64,000 bases of DNA from Clostridia bacterium (lineage in GTDB: Bacteria; Bacillota; Clostridia; Lachnospirales; Lachnospiraceae), in contig QKJQ01000029.1 of the NCBI GenBank assembly GCA_003249225.1, positions 1-64,000 of the forward strand, given 5' to 3'. A program made the position numbers and the translations under genes. This document shows, one piece after another, positions 7,681-16,103 of this stretch (position 1 is its first letter; each line of letters starts with the position of its first letter). The notes below the pieces were generated by a model. The model saw only the letters and a list, made by a program, of their open reading frames with translations, ran no database searches and was not told where the DNA came from.

Positions 7681-10122
7681 ATGAAGAAAATAAGAGAAGC
7701 GATTGTACTATTTTCATTGGTCTTTCTGCTTGCAGGATGTGGAACTGATTCAATTGCAGAACGCGATGCTGTAAATAACATGGCAGGAGCATCTACAGAA
7801 TCGGGAGGGGGATATAATGGCCCCCGTGAATCTGATGAAACAAACGATTCAACGGCGAAAACACACGGTTCGGAGACTATTTTTTTCGGTGAAAATGTAG
7901 TTTGTGCATATTATCAGGAAAACGGGAAGGACAAAGAGGAGTATTTTGAATTTACAAGTTCCTTTTACCTGTTTTCAGAAGAAGAGAAGGAGTGGGAACT
8001 TGACCTTTGCGGCAATGAAATAACGCTGGAGCAGAGGCTGGTTTTGGATTCGAACATAACCATTATGAATGGTACACTTTATACATCAGCAGATAATTAT
8101 ATCCAGAATGATGGCATTCTTTGCATTTTGGACACATGCAGCCTTGTGGCAGAAGGTATTGGTTTATCAAATACAGGAGAACTTACTCTAGCAAATTGCT
8201 GTATAACAGTCAGGAGCGGACAGGGAATCCTGAATAGCAATATTATCAAGCAAGCTGATGAGGAGATGTCTGTTGGTTTAATGGAAGAAGGTACAGGGAT
8301 CATCGTAGAGAATGGTACAGGAATAATCAATAATGGGAGCTGTGTTCTTGACCCCGTGATTGCTGTAAACAATGGTATTGGTATTGCCAATACAGGAAAC
8401 TGTACCCTGAATGGGGACATTACGGTAAACAGCGGGATTGGTATTGATAATACAGGAACATGCTCATTGAATGGAAATCTGATGGTAAACAGTGGAACCG
8501 GATGCACTAATTCACAGGAAGCCTATATGGAATTGTTGTATAACTATGACTGGGACAGCGTAGTTACCGGCACCTATATGGTGAACAATGGAACAGCGAA
8601 CCTTGATAATCGAAATATTAATCTTTCACAGGGAACCGTAATTGATAATTATGGAACAACTGAATTTAGTTTAACCTCTATTATCGGTACTCTGACTGAT
8701 ATCTATGAAGGCACAGCCATTTGTAATCATTCCGATGGGATTTTGAATATGGGGGAGGGCAATTTACGCATTATTCTTCTCAATTCATCCGGTGCAAAAG
8801 GAATATACAACGAAGGAAGAATAGAAAGCAGTGGGGATGGAGGGTTAGAATTATCCTGCGGAGAGCAGGAAGAAAGCTTTTACTCGTTTTATCAGCTTAC
8901 GAATGAGGATACATTGAATATTTGTAACGACACAATACTCCTTGAAATGTTACCGGATGCAGTATTTGATGTACCTTATACCAGCATTCGAATTGTATCA
9001 TCACAAGCGGCTGCGGATAAAAGGTGTATCGGAATTCGTATTTGTGAAGGCTGTACTGTTGATATGACATCAAAGGAGTATGGGCAGACCTGGAATGTTG
9101 CTATGTCAGGGGAATATGTTACTGGAGTTCATATTGAAATTGGAGCCGCAATTCGGGCGGAAGAAAATAAGGAATTATCAATTTCCTTAAATTCGTGGAC
9201 CAGCAACGAAGCAGTGGCGGATGAATGTAAAGAATGTATAGGAATTCAAAATAATGGAGAAATGTACAATACGTCCTTTTTCGCAGGAATAAAAGGAGAA
9301 AAAAACATTTTACTGTCGAACAATGGTATTTATTGTGGAGGTTTGAGCAGCAGGATAGACATTTCGACGGAGGGGAAGGACAACATTGGAATCGAGAATG
9401 GTTCTGAGATATACACCGGCTGTATTCTTTCTATGGGAACCGGTGAAAACAATCTGTTAATTAAGAATCCTTCTATAGCAAGTATCAAAACAGATTCGCT
9501 GACTACCACGCTATATAATTGCAGTTATTGCACCGGGATAGAAAACAGTGGAATACTTACAACGGTTTCTGGCTATATGTCCATTCAAGATGGATATTAC
9601 TGTGTGGGGATTTCCAATGAGGGACAGATCAACTACGCATATCTAGACTGCATGACTGGTGGTCATAACGAGAATGAAACCTATAAAGTCATCGATGAGC
9701 TTGGATCGAATACGGGCATTTATAATGGAGGAAATGGCTTTATTCTGGATGACAATAGGGAAGGCTCATGTTTGACTGCATATAGTACGGACGATAATAA
9801 CGTTGGAATCAGCAATCATGGAGTTATTGATGCTGTAAAACTATCACTGCGGACGCAGGGAGAAGGAACAATGTATGCCTTGCAGAATAATGAATACGGG
9901 CATGTGACCGTTGGCGACTATGTGGAAGCGGATTGTTTAAATGATTCTGGCCGTGGTAGTGCAATTCTAAATTATGGTCTGATCGATGCCCCCTATTATG
10001 CTTTACGAACACAATTTGAAGAAGAAGCGAGTGTTCTTTCGGATCATGGAACATTGAATGGGGACCTCTATGTAACAACACCTTCCTATGTTATAACACC
10101 GGAAGGCAAATTTTATAACTAG
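7681..10122 (+). CDS. Large lipoprotein with beta-helix-like 20-residue repeats
   Basis: An 813-residue lipoprotein with lipobox LAGC (Cys20). Residues about 209-268 form three consecutive 20-residue units of the pattern V-N-x-G-x-G-I-x-N-x-G-x-C-x-L-x-x-x-I-x. Many degenerate IxNxG turns follow through most of the protein (for example GIENSGIL, GISNEGQI, GIYNGGNG, GISNHGVI). This is the look of a right-handed parallel beta-helix with Asn ladders, as in polysaccharide lyases, adhesins and autotransporter passengers. No catalytic motif is evident. The start has GAGGGGGA 5 bases upstream. It lies 45 bases after the previous lipoprotein gene and is probably co-transcribed. An elongated surface adhesin or glycan-binding protein is the best guess. 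Confidence 0.75.
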   Translation: MKKIREAIVLFSLVFLLAGCGTDSIAERDAVNNMAGASTESGGGYNGPRESDETNDSTAKTHGSETIFFGENVVCAYYQENGKDKEEYFEFTSSFYLFSEEEKEWELDLCGNEITLEQRLVLDSNITIMNGTLYTSADNYIQNDGILCILDTCSLVAEGIGLSNTGELTLANCCITVRSGQGILNSNIIKQADEEMSVGLMEEGTGIIVENGTGIINNGSCVLDPVIAVNNGIGIANTGNCTLNGDITVNSGIGIDNTGTCSLNGNLMVNSGTGCTNSQEAYMELLYNYDWDSVVTGTYMVNNGTANLDNRNINLSQGTVIDNYGTTEFSLTSIIGTLTDIYEGTAICNHSDGILNMGEGNLRIILLNSSGAKGIYNEGRIESSGDGGLELSCGEQEESFYSFYQLTNEDTLNICNDTILLEMLPDAVFDVPYTSIRIVSSQAAADKRCIGIRICEGCTVDMTSKEYGQTWNVAMSGEYVTGVHIEIGAAIRAEENKELSISLNSWTSNEAVADECKECIGIQNNGEMYNTSFFAGIKGEKNILLSNNGIYCGGLSSRIDISTEGKDNIGIENGSEIYTGCILSMGTGENNLLIKNPSIASIKTDSLTTTLYNCSYCTGIENSGILTTVSGYMSIQDGYYCVGISNEGQINYAYLDCMTGGHNENETYKVIDELGSNTGIYNGGNGFILDDNREGSCLTAYSTDDNNVGISNHGVIDAVKLSLRTQGEGTMYALQNNEYGHVTVGDYVEADCLNDSGRGSAILNYGLIDAPYYALRTQFEEEASVLSDHGTLNGDLYVTTPSYVITPEGKFYN

Positions 10123-10221
10123 TGTACTGGAATATCGATGTGCTCTTGTACAAAGGTTTATAAGATGCTGGTTTACATCAGATAGAATGACAAGGATAGG
10201 AAGAAAAGATTGGAGAGTATA

Positions 10222-11844
10222 ATGAAGAGAAAAATTACCCGGATCTTGCTGATATTTGCGCTGGCGGTGACAGTAACAGCCTGTGGCAGTCAGAAGACCT
10301 CTGAAACAAACAATGCTGTGGAAAACAGCAACGAGGACCAGAATATTACTAATGACATAGGGCGTGATGTGGAATCAGAAGATATAACAACAGACACTGG
10401 TTTTACAATAAGCGACTTTATTGATGAATCAAAAAGCTCCCTTACCAAGGAAATGGGTGGAGAAGCCTACCCGCTGACTGCGATTCCTGATTTTCCGGAT
10501 GCTGACAAACATTTTCATCCATCGACAGAGGATTATTGTCTGATCTGTTATCCAGGTGTGCTCTATCTGGATACGGTTGATTCGGCCTTTGATGTAGCCA
10601 GATTTGATCTGGTTTCTTTCGATGAAGAAGGAAATGTGGATACACATTATCAGGCTTTTGTTTTCGATAAGGAAGAGGACGCCGAAGCTTATCATGAATA
10701 CAAAAAAGGATTTGGTGTGACGTACCGGGAGCTTTATGCAGGAGAAGACCTGTGTCAGGAGTTTATGAAAGGCTGCGCAGTTCGATATGGTAACATTATT
10801 TACTATAACAAAGAATTTTTGGAGCAAGGTATCAATACCGCCTATACAAAGAATTATCTGATCGAGGAGATGTCCTTTTATCAGGGAATCGGCTATTCCT
10901 ATTATTTTTCAAAAGGATATGAAAATGCGGATATATACAATAATTACACTTGGGTCAGCGGTGATGAACAATACTTTTATCCGGGGACCAGAAGATTTAT
11001 GATTAAAAAACGATACGAAGTTCTGGATCTTGATGGACACTCGTCAACGGAGAATTCTGAGGTGATTTATTATAGTATGCTAAACTATGATGAGTATGGT
11101 AATTTTGTCAGCAGTTCATTTAAATTGGGATTTGAAGACGAAGAGACAGCAGCACTTTTTGGAAGCGGAGAAGAAAAGATATACACGTATGGAGATGACT
11201 TATTCGATATAACAGGAGAGCTTGAACCAATTGCGCAGGTTGGAAACTGTGTATTTTATACCAGTAATAAAGAGGCGGAAGCAGTCAGCAGTTATACGTA
11301 CTCTGACAGACTGGGAGACGAGTACCTGGAAGAAGATAAAAGTGAAAATGATCATGCGACGGACACATACTTTTTCTTCTCCTGCAGAGACAAAGACTAT
11401 CCGGCAGAAGGAACAGCAGCAACAGTCCAGCCGACCTCAACACCGAATTCATCAAATGAGGGAGGAGCAGAAAGTCATGATGATACCGATCTGGCGGGAC
11501 AAGGAAGCTGGGAAGGGTATTTTTGCAGCGAAGAGATGGATGCAGTACTTGGAAAACCTTCCTGCGAGGTATTTCTTGAAAAAAGCGGAAGTAAGATTTT
11601 GTTTCATGTTTTTGAATATCAGAATGGTGAAGTAAGATATGAAAGCAAAGCTGCGGCTATGTTCAATTCACTGGAAGAAGACCAGACGACTTCCTTGTTT
11701 ACAGCGAACCTCGCAGCAGAGGGGGAACCGACCGGTGAATACGTAATTACCATGACGGATCATAATACGGCTGTAATAACAGCAGAGTATGACGGGCTTT
11801 TGTTTGAATATACTATATACCGTACAGCACATACCGTTGAATAA
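10222..11844 (+). CDS. Lipoprotein with two copies of the shared YF-P-T module
   Basis: A 540-residue lipoprotein with lipobox TAC (Cys21). I start it at the ATG 10222, with GGAG 6 bases upstream; the in-frame TTG at 10210 overlaps that site. Two repeats are visible: about 92-205 (ADKHFHPSTEDYCLICY) and about 247-375 (DEQYFYPGTRRFMIKKRY). Each has a D/E-E-x-GN turn and an F-x-(D/K)-x-E-x-A helix, and both resemble residues 363-500 of the protein at 5689-7635. A Ser/Thr/Pro-rich linker (about 390-425) leads to a C-terminal beta domain beginning GSWEGYF. The family is unrecognised. The repeat sharing shows that the array grew by duplication. Location at the outer face of the membrane is supported; function is unknown. 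Confidence 0.75.
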   Translation: MKRKITRILLIFALAVTVTACGSQKTSETNNAVENSNEDQNITNDIGRDVESEDITTDTGFTISDFIDESKSSLTKEMGGEAYPLTAIPDFPDADKHFHPSTEDYCLICYPGVLYLDTVDSAFDVARFDLVSFDEEGNVDTHYQAFVFDKEEDAEAYHEYKKGFGVTYRELYAGEDLCQEFMKGCAVRYGNIIYYNKEFLEQGINTAYTKNYLIEEMSFYQGIGYSYYFSKGYENADIYNNYTWVSGDEQYFYPGTRRFMIKKRYEVLDLDGHSSTENSEVIYYSMLNYDEYGNFVSSSFKLGFEDEETAALFGSGEEKIYTYGDDLFDITGELEPIAQVGNCVFYTSNKEAEAVSSYTYSDRLGDEYLEEDKSENDHATDTYFFFSCRDKDYPAEGTAATVQPTSTPNSSNEGGAESHDDTDLAGQGSWEGYFCSEEMDAVLGKPSCEVFLEKSGSKILFHVFEYQNGEVRYESKAAAMFNSLEEDQTTSLFTANLAAEGEPTGEYVITMTDHNTAVITAEYDGLLFEYTIYRTAHTVE

Positions 11845-11899
11845 ATTCTGCGGTGATTACGAAAGGGGTTCAGAAGATTTATTTCTGAAAAGGAAGAAA

Positions 11900-12442
11900 A
11901 TGATTATAAAAAGAAAAGGAATGGTTCTTTTGATTCTATGTTTTCTCGTAGTGTTCACAGGCGGCTGCTCATTCGATGTACCGGTCTACTGGCAGGACCG
12001 CTGTCTGCCGCTGAATTTTAATACACGTGGACGAGAATTCAACGTATCGTGGGAAGAGATTAATGAACGATGCATTGCATCCACCTTTGCGCCTGAATTC
12101 AATACAGACAGTAATTGTTATCAGTCTGATGATGTGTACCACAAAGCAGTAGAAAATCCGAAAGAGGTTGCTGAAAAGTATGCATCAGAATTGGAGCGAG
12201 ACGGATTTGAATTAGGGTATAACGGTGGAAGCAAGTATTATGACAGTGGAATCCTATGTAGAAAAGTTATCTGTGAAGATTATAATGGGAAAGAGGTTTA
12301 TGCATCTGTATTAATATGTTACACTGAACTGAAGTATAAAGAGCAATATAATCTTTGTGTTAGCTATAATATTAGTAACTCATTTTACGAAGACTATTTA
12401 GAGGAACAATCAGACCTGAAAAATATGGAGGTTGTAAAATGA
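11900..12442 (+). CDS. Small lipoprotein of unknown function
   Basis: A 180-residue lipoprotein: a positively charged start, a hydrophobic segment, and lipobox TGGC (Cys23). The ATG at 11900 has AGGAAG 3-8 bases upstream; an upstream in-frame start at 11789 would overlap the preceding gene and add unconserved residues. The mature part has Tyr-rich segments (KYASELERDGFELGY, YDSGILCRKVIC) and several cysteines but no family I can name. Its stop overlaps the start of the membrane protein gene at 12439 by four bases (ATGA), so the two are translationally coupled and probably act together. Confidence 0.7.
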   Translation: MIIKRKGMVLLILCFLVVFTGGCSFDVPVYWQDRCLPLNFNTRGREFNVSWEEINERCIASTFAPEFNTDSNCYQSDDVYHKAVENPKEVAEKYASELERDGFELGYNGGSKYYDSGILCRKVICEDYNGKEVYASVLICYTELKYKEQYNLCVSYNISNSFYEDYLEEQSDLKNMEVVK

Positions 12443-12942
12443 GAACAATAAATATTATTCTGCACATATTGAAAATGCTGCTTCGTCTGGTCACTTACAC
12501 GATGGGATTTGTGATATTGCTGGGTGCGTATGCCAGACTGTTCAATTTCCTTCCGGCAAATCTTAAGGAACTGCTGACTTGTTATAAGGACGTACCATTT
12601 GGGACAATATGGAAGACTTACTGGTCTAGTCTGATACATTTTGAGAATATGCCTGGACAGGCGCTGCTCTTTTGCGGATTTACAATGATTCCATTGTTCC
12701 TGAGATTAAGTTTTACCGGGTTTTACAATGCATTTTCTCATGAGTATGAAACGGGAGATTATACACTGGTCTATGTTCGTACAGGAGAAGTGGTTGGCAG
12801 CGGACATGACGGAACGGGAATGATTGCTGAAGTACTTTCACGATTATTTATATGTCTGTTATTATTCTATCTGTCAATAATTTTCGTGCCTATCCTGTTC
12901 CTGGGTGATCTGGTCAAAGCAATACGTTTCTTTTTTGATTAA
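12439..12942 (+). CDS. Small multi-pass membrane protein, unknown
   Basis: A 167-residue membrane protein with hydrophobic segments at about 5-33, 72-90 and 134-160. The middle carries an YETGDYTLVYVRTGEVVGSG stretch. No family is recognised. It starts inside the stop codon of the preceding lipoprotein (ATGA overlap), and the preceding gene ends with a GGAGG (GGAGGTTGTAAA) suited to this start. The tight coupling suggests a lipoprotein-membrane protein pair. Confidence 0.7.
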   Translation: MRTINIILHILKMLLRLVTYTMGFVILLGAYARLFNFLPANLKELLTCYKDVPFGTIWKTYWSSLIHFENMPGQALLFCGFTMIPLFLRLSFTGFYNAFSHEYETGDYTLVYVRTGEVVGSGHDGTGMIAEVLSRLFICLLLFYLSIIFVPILFLGDLVKAIRFFFD

Positions 12943-12980
12943 AGAACGGTAGCAAATAAAAATAAGAAAGGATTCTGATT

Positions 12981-13562
12981 ATGAAAAAAGCATCAAAACT
13001 TTTCCTGATAGTGTTAATTCTGCTCTCCTTGGCGAGCTGTGGTAATCCGTCTGAAAATGAAGCATCGAAAAACGCAGAGAACGATCAAACAAAGAATGCT
13101 GCATCTGACGCTTCGAAGGATACGATGCAGAGCAATAACACAGAAGAACAAACAGAAGATTATTATCTTACCTATGTTCTTGGTAAGAGAAATGTAAATG
13201 GCGAGGAAACTGTTTTTCTTACGGATGAAAGAGATATGGAGAACTGGCAGGTCCCAGTAAAAGGAGCCGTCCCAGGAGATGGACATGAAGCGGAGCAAAT
13301 TCGATTTCTTGGAATAGACTGGAAAGGCGATGGCACGATTGATGAGGTCAATATGAGTGATTTCCTGAATGTTAATACATTTGGTTCACTTGAGACTCCG
13401 GGTACGAGCGGGAAACTGAATGTTAACAATTACGGAGCAAATCCTGAGAATGGCACCAGCAGTTATTCAGAATGGAAGATTGAAGTCAATGGAACAGAAG
13501 TCATACTTACGGATGAAGATGGAACCATATATTACTTCTATGAAGACCATTTTGAGGAGTAA
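12981..13562 (+). CDS. Small lipoprotein of unknown function
   Basis: A 193-residue lipoprotein with lipobox LASC (Cys20), then an Asn/Glu/Lys/Thr-rich tether (21-55) and a compact domain of about 130 residues rich in Gly, Asn and Thr. The phrases FLGIDWKGDGTIDEVNMSDF and LTDEDGTIYYFYEDHFEE contain acidic DxxGDGxID and DEDG motifs that resemble calcium-binding (dockerin or EF-hand-like) loops, but I cannot confirm this. AAAGGATTCTG precedes the ATG. It is the fifth lipoprotein of the array. Confidence 0.7.
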   Translation: MKKASKLFLIVLILLSLASCGNPSENEASKNAENDQTKNAASDASKDTMQSNNTEEQTEDYYLTYVLGKRNVNGEETVFLTDERDMENWQVPVKGAVPGDGHEAEQIRFLGIDWKGDGTIDEVNMSDFLNVNTFGSLETPGTSGKLNVNNYGANPENGTSSYSEWKIEVNGTEVILTDEDGTIYYFYEDHFEE

Positions 13563-13615
13563 GATATAGTTTTAGCGAAGGATCAGCGAGCAAAAAGCGC
13601 AGAAATGAGGCATAA

Positions 13616-14689
13616 ATGAAAAGATTGAGTGTAATCGTAAGTATCCTGGTCCTTACAGCAGGACTGACGGCATGTGGAGGATCCAACCCTGTTGCTGATG
13701 AAAATACAGGAAGCAATATGGTAAGTTCAACACAAGAGAATACAGAAGATAAAAATACACAACAGGAGACGGGAGAACAGCAGGCGGCAGAGAATACTGC
13801 GGCGGTAACTTCTGGAGGTACAGAGGGAACCGAGGGAATAGGAACTAAAGAAAATACAAGTCAGAATCAGGAGGAAGAATGGTCAGGCATGTCACTGCAA
13901 GTTATTATCAGTACAAGTGAAAGTGCAGACTTTTTCATCAGCGGAGTTACTTCAATTTCAAAGAATCAAAGTATTCTGGTGTATGCGGGAGATTACTGTA
14001 TCAGCATGATTGGAGACAACGGGATGGGTGAACCTTCGGCCTACCTGGAAGAAATTACGGATGAAAATGGAAGTACCTCCGTAATCAGACCATTGAGCTA
14101 CGACTATGATGAAGAACAGCAGCTGTTGAAGATATATGGGGACTTTGGTACCACAGGAATCGACATGTATCAGATCGAAACGTACACCATGAAGGTATTC
14201 ATAAATGGAGATGGTGTCGTTGCGAAGGAACTGTCAGCTGACGAAGTCGTAACAGAACAATATTCATCAACCGGAATCGGTACAGCAGGCGGGATGGATA
14301 CAGAAAATAATGATGGTGATACCGCAGGTGACGGGGCAGAAGACGGTAGTGAACAGGCAAGTGATTTTACTTTGAGTGATTATACCGGAGAATACACAGA
14401 TGCAGAATCCGGCAGTTCAATTTCTTTCGTTATGACCGATTCAAAGGTTGATTATCATTTTCAGGCGATGCACATTAACTCAGATATTTATAATGACTAT
14501 AATGGTGATAATGAGGTATCAACGACTATGACGGAACGTAGTTTCTTTGAATGTTCGGAGGGCGTCTATGCGGTAGATTTTATAACGCAGTATGGGTGTA
14601 ATGGAACGGCAGTATTCAACGGGGATGGAAGCATAGAGCTGACCCTTACCCTGGCTGATATGACATTTCATGGTGTGTTTATGAAGTAA
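13616..14689 (+). CDS. Lipoprotein with acidic linkers and a C-terminal beta domain
   Basis: A 357-residue lipoprotein with lipobox LTAC (Cys20). Low-complexity Glu/Asn/Thr/Gln-rich tethers (about 21-90 and 215-250) separate two folded parts: about 90-215 and a C-terminal part of about 105 residues starting DYTGEYTDAESG. The latter resembles the small beta-barrel domains found at the ends of many secreted clostridial proteins. No enzyme motif is seen. GAGG lies 5 bases before the ATG. It is last in the lipoprotein array. The alternation of linkers and beta domains suggests an envelope-spanning display protein. Function is unknown. Confidence 0.72.
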   Translation: MKRLSVIVSILVLTAGLTACGGSNPVADENTGSNMVSSTQENTEDKNTQQETGEQQAAENTAAVTSGGTEGTEGIGTKENTSQNQEEEWSGMSLQVIISTSESADFFISGVTSISKNQSILVYAGDYCISMIGDNGMGEPSAYLEEITDENGSTSVIRPLSYDYDEEQQLLKIYGDFGTTGIDMYQIETYTMKVFINGDGVVAKELSADEVVTEQYSSTGIGTAGGMDTENNDGDTAGDGAEDGSEQASDFTLSDYTGEYTDAESGSSISFVMTDSKVDYHFQAMHINSDIYNDYNGDNEVSTTMTERSFFECSEGVYAVDFITQYGCNGTAVFNGDGSIELTLTLADMTFHGVFMK

Positions 14690-14758
14690 CAAAATTGCAA
14701 AACTCAAGAAAAATTATGGAAAAAAAGATAAGTGAAATGTTGACAGAAGGGTGGCATT

Positions 14759-15550
14759 ATGAAGATATCGGTAATTCAGCTTGGAATCAAAGAAAGTGAG
14801 AAAATGAAGAATCGTTTTCAGGAGGTTGAACGAATTCTGGAGAATATGAAAATCAGCAATGAAATACCGGATCTGATTATGCTGCCTGAGGTTTGGGGTT
14901 GTGGGTTCTTTAACTTTTCTGATTATACCTCTTGTGCGGAAGATCAAAAGGGACAGACCTATTCGAGAATGAGTCACTGGGCGAAAGAACTTGGCTGTAT
15001 GATTCATAGCGGTAGTTTCATAGAATATCAGAATGGTAAATTTTATAACACTTCTCTATTATTCGATAAAACGGGACATCTCTTGGCTGAGTACAGGAAA
15101 ATTCACTTATTTGGTTATGAGTCAGAGGAACAAAAACTTCTTACCAGGGGAGAACAGACAACCGTTGTAAACACCGAATTTGGTAATATTGGAATGGCGA
15201 CCTGTTATGATCTTAGATTTCCGGAACAGTTCCGACAGATGGCTGAGAACAATGCGGATATATTCTTGATTACATCGGCCTGGCCTATGCAGCGGCTGAA
15301 CCACTGGCGTCTTTTTAATCAGGTAAGAGCACTTGAAAATCAAAGTTTTCTTGTATCCTGCAATTGCGGCTTTGAACAGGAGGGGTCACACTTTGCCGGG
15401 CACAGTATGTGCGTATCACCAATGGGTGAGATTCTCTATGAAGCAGGTGAGGAACCCACCGTACTAAAAATGTATATTGACCTGACACAGATAAAAAGAT
15501 ACAGAGAAGAATTTCCTGCACTTTTGGACCGAATAAAGCTGACCAGATGA
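14759..15550 (+). CDS. Carbon-nitrogen hydrolase (nitrilase superfamily, omega-amidase-like)
   Basis: A 263-residue cytoplasmic hydrolase of the nitrilase superfamily. The catalytic triad is visible as Glu44 (LMLPEVWGCGF), Lys114 (EYRKIHLF) and Cys149 (GMATCYDLRFPE), each in the usual context, and the length is normal for single-domain members. The YDLRFPE segment and overall form fit the omega-amidase (Nit2)/YafV-like group that hydrolyses alpha-ketoglutaramate or similar amides; the exact substrate is inferred. A weak AGAAGGGTGG stands upstream of the ATG. It is 69 bases after the lipoprotein array and may be read through from it. A hairpin terminator overlaps the stop codon. Confidence 0.9.
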   Translation: MKISVIQLGIKESEKMKNRFQEVERILENMKISNEIPDLIMLPEVWGCGFFNFSDYTSCAEDQKGQTYSRMSHWAKELGCMIHSGSFIEYQNGKFYNTSLLFDKTGHLLAEYRKIHLFGYESEEQKLLTRGEQTTVVNTEFGNIGMATCYDLRFPEQFRQMAENNADIFLITSAWPMQRLNHWRLFNQVRALENQSFLVSCNCGFEQEGSHFAGHSMCVSPMGEILYEAGEEPTVLKMYIDLTQIKRYREEFPALLDRIKLTR

Positions 15551-15566
15551 TGGTCAGCTGTTTTTC
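15538..15566 (+). terminator. Terminator after the nitrilase gene
   Basis: A perfect 8-bp stem GCTGACCA/TGGTCAGC with loop GATGA (15538-15558) is followed by TGTTTTTCTT. The nitrilase stop codon is in the loop. On the other strand the small-protein gene ends in the same hairpin, so the element may serve both convergent genes. Confidence 0.85.
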
Positions 15567-15709
15567 TTGATATAGATCCTAAGTGCCTTGATCAGCAGGA
15601 TCATGGTATAGATTGCAAGAATTGCCAATCCAAGAATAATTGCGATGCCAAGGGCATAAAGTATGAAGAGTAAAGTAGTGAGTAAACCTGTGAAACCAAG
15701 TGAGGACAT
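15554..15709 (-). CDS. 51-residue hydrophobic membrane peptide
   Basis: A small frame encoding 51 residues, almost entirely one long hydrophobic stretch (about 5-42, LLTTLLFILYALGIAII) with a basic end (KALRIYIKKNS). It has a strong GAAAGGAG 7 bases before the ATG and a matching promoter (TTGTAA, 16 bases, TATTAT) upstream, and its stop lies in a hairpin. Together these argue for a real gene. It could be a small membrane regulator or a toxin of a type I system; no antisense RNA is apparent. No family is recognised. Confidence 0.65.
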   Translation of the reverse strand: MSSLGFTGLLTTLLFILYALGIAIILGLAILAIYTMILLIKALRIYIKKNS

Positions 15710-15739
15710 TTCGTGTCTCCTTTCGAATTAATGATCAGA

Positions 15740-15767
15740 ATAATACATTGATGCTTATTAATTACAA
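15740..15767 (-). promoter_or_regulatory. Promoter for the 51-residue membrane peptide
   Basis: On the minus strand, -35 TTGTAA (15767-15762), a 16-base spacer and -10 TATTAT (15745-15740) lie about 30 bases upstream of the ribosome binding site. Confidence 0.55.
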
Positions 15768-16103
15768 ATCGAAATTTATGTTAATAAAAAAGTAAAACAA
15801 AAATGAAATACAAAGTGGAATATAGTGAAATACAAATACATCCTGAGTTAAAACATTGATTATAAGCCAGCTTTAACAGTATAAATGATAAATAGTATAA
15901 GAATTAGAAAATAAATACAGTTAAAGAATACAGCAATTTACAATAGAAGTCAATGAGAAAGTCAGTATTTTACATAAAAAGATAATATAAAATACTGGCT
16001 AAATCTTGTGGTGAACAGAACATTGACAGACGAGATTAAAGGATCCTGAAAAAACGATTGTACTGTTTCAAAAAAGCAAATCCGTAAGATGAGTGGAGCC
16101 GAC
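15768..16103. other. AT-rich intergenic stretch with one long hairpin
   Basis: No gene is supported here. A perfect 10-bp inverted repeat, CAGTATTTTA/TAAAATACTG (15963-15972 and 15988-15997), with a 15-base AT-rich loop lies about 110 bases beyond the ABC-F stop. On the minus strand it could act as a weak terminator for that gene, though the tail (ACTTTCTC) is poor in T. Confidence 0.5.

Noticed and set aside
8097..8507. Antisense frame with regular Pro-Leu-Phe-Thr repeats
   Set aside because: The regularity is the reverse reading of the 20-residue repeats of the lipoprotein gene; no start signals are present.
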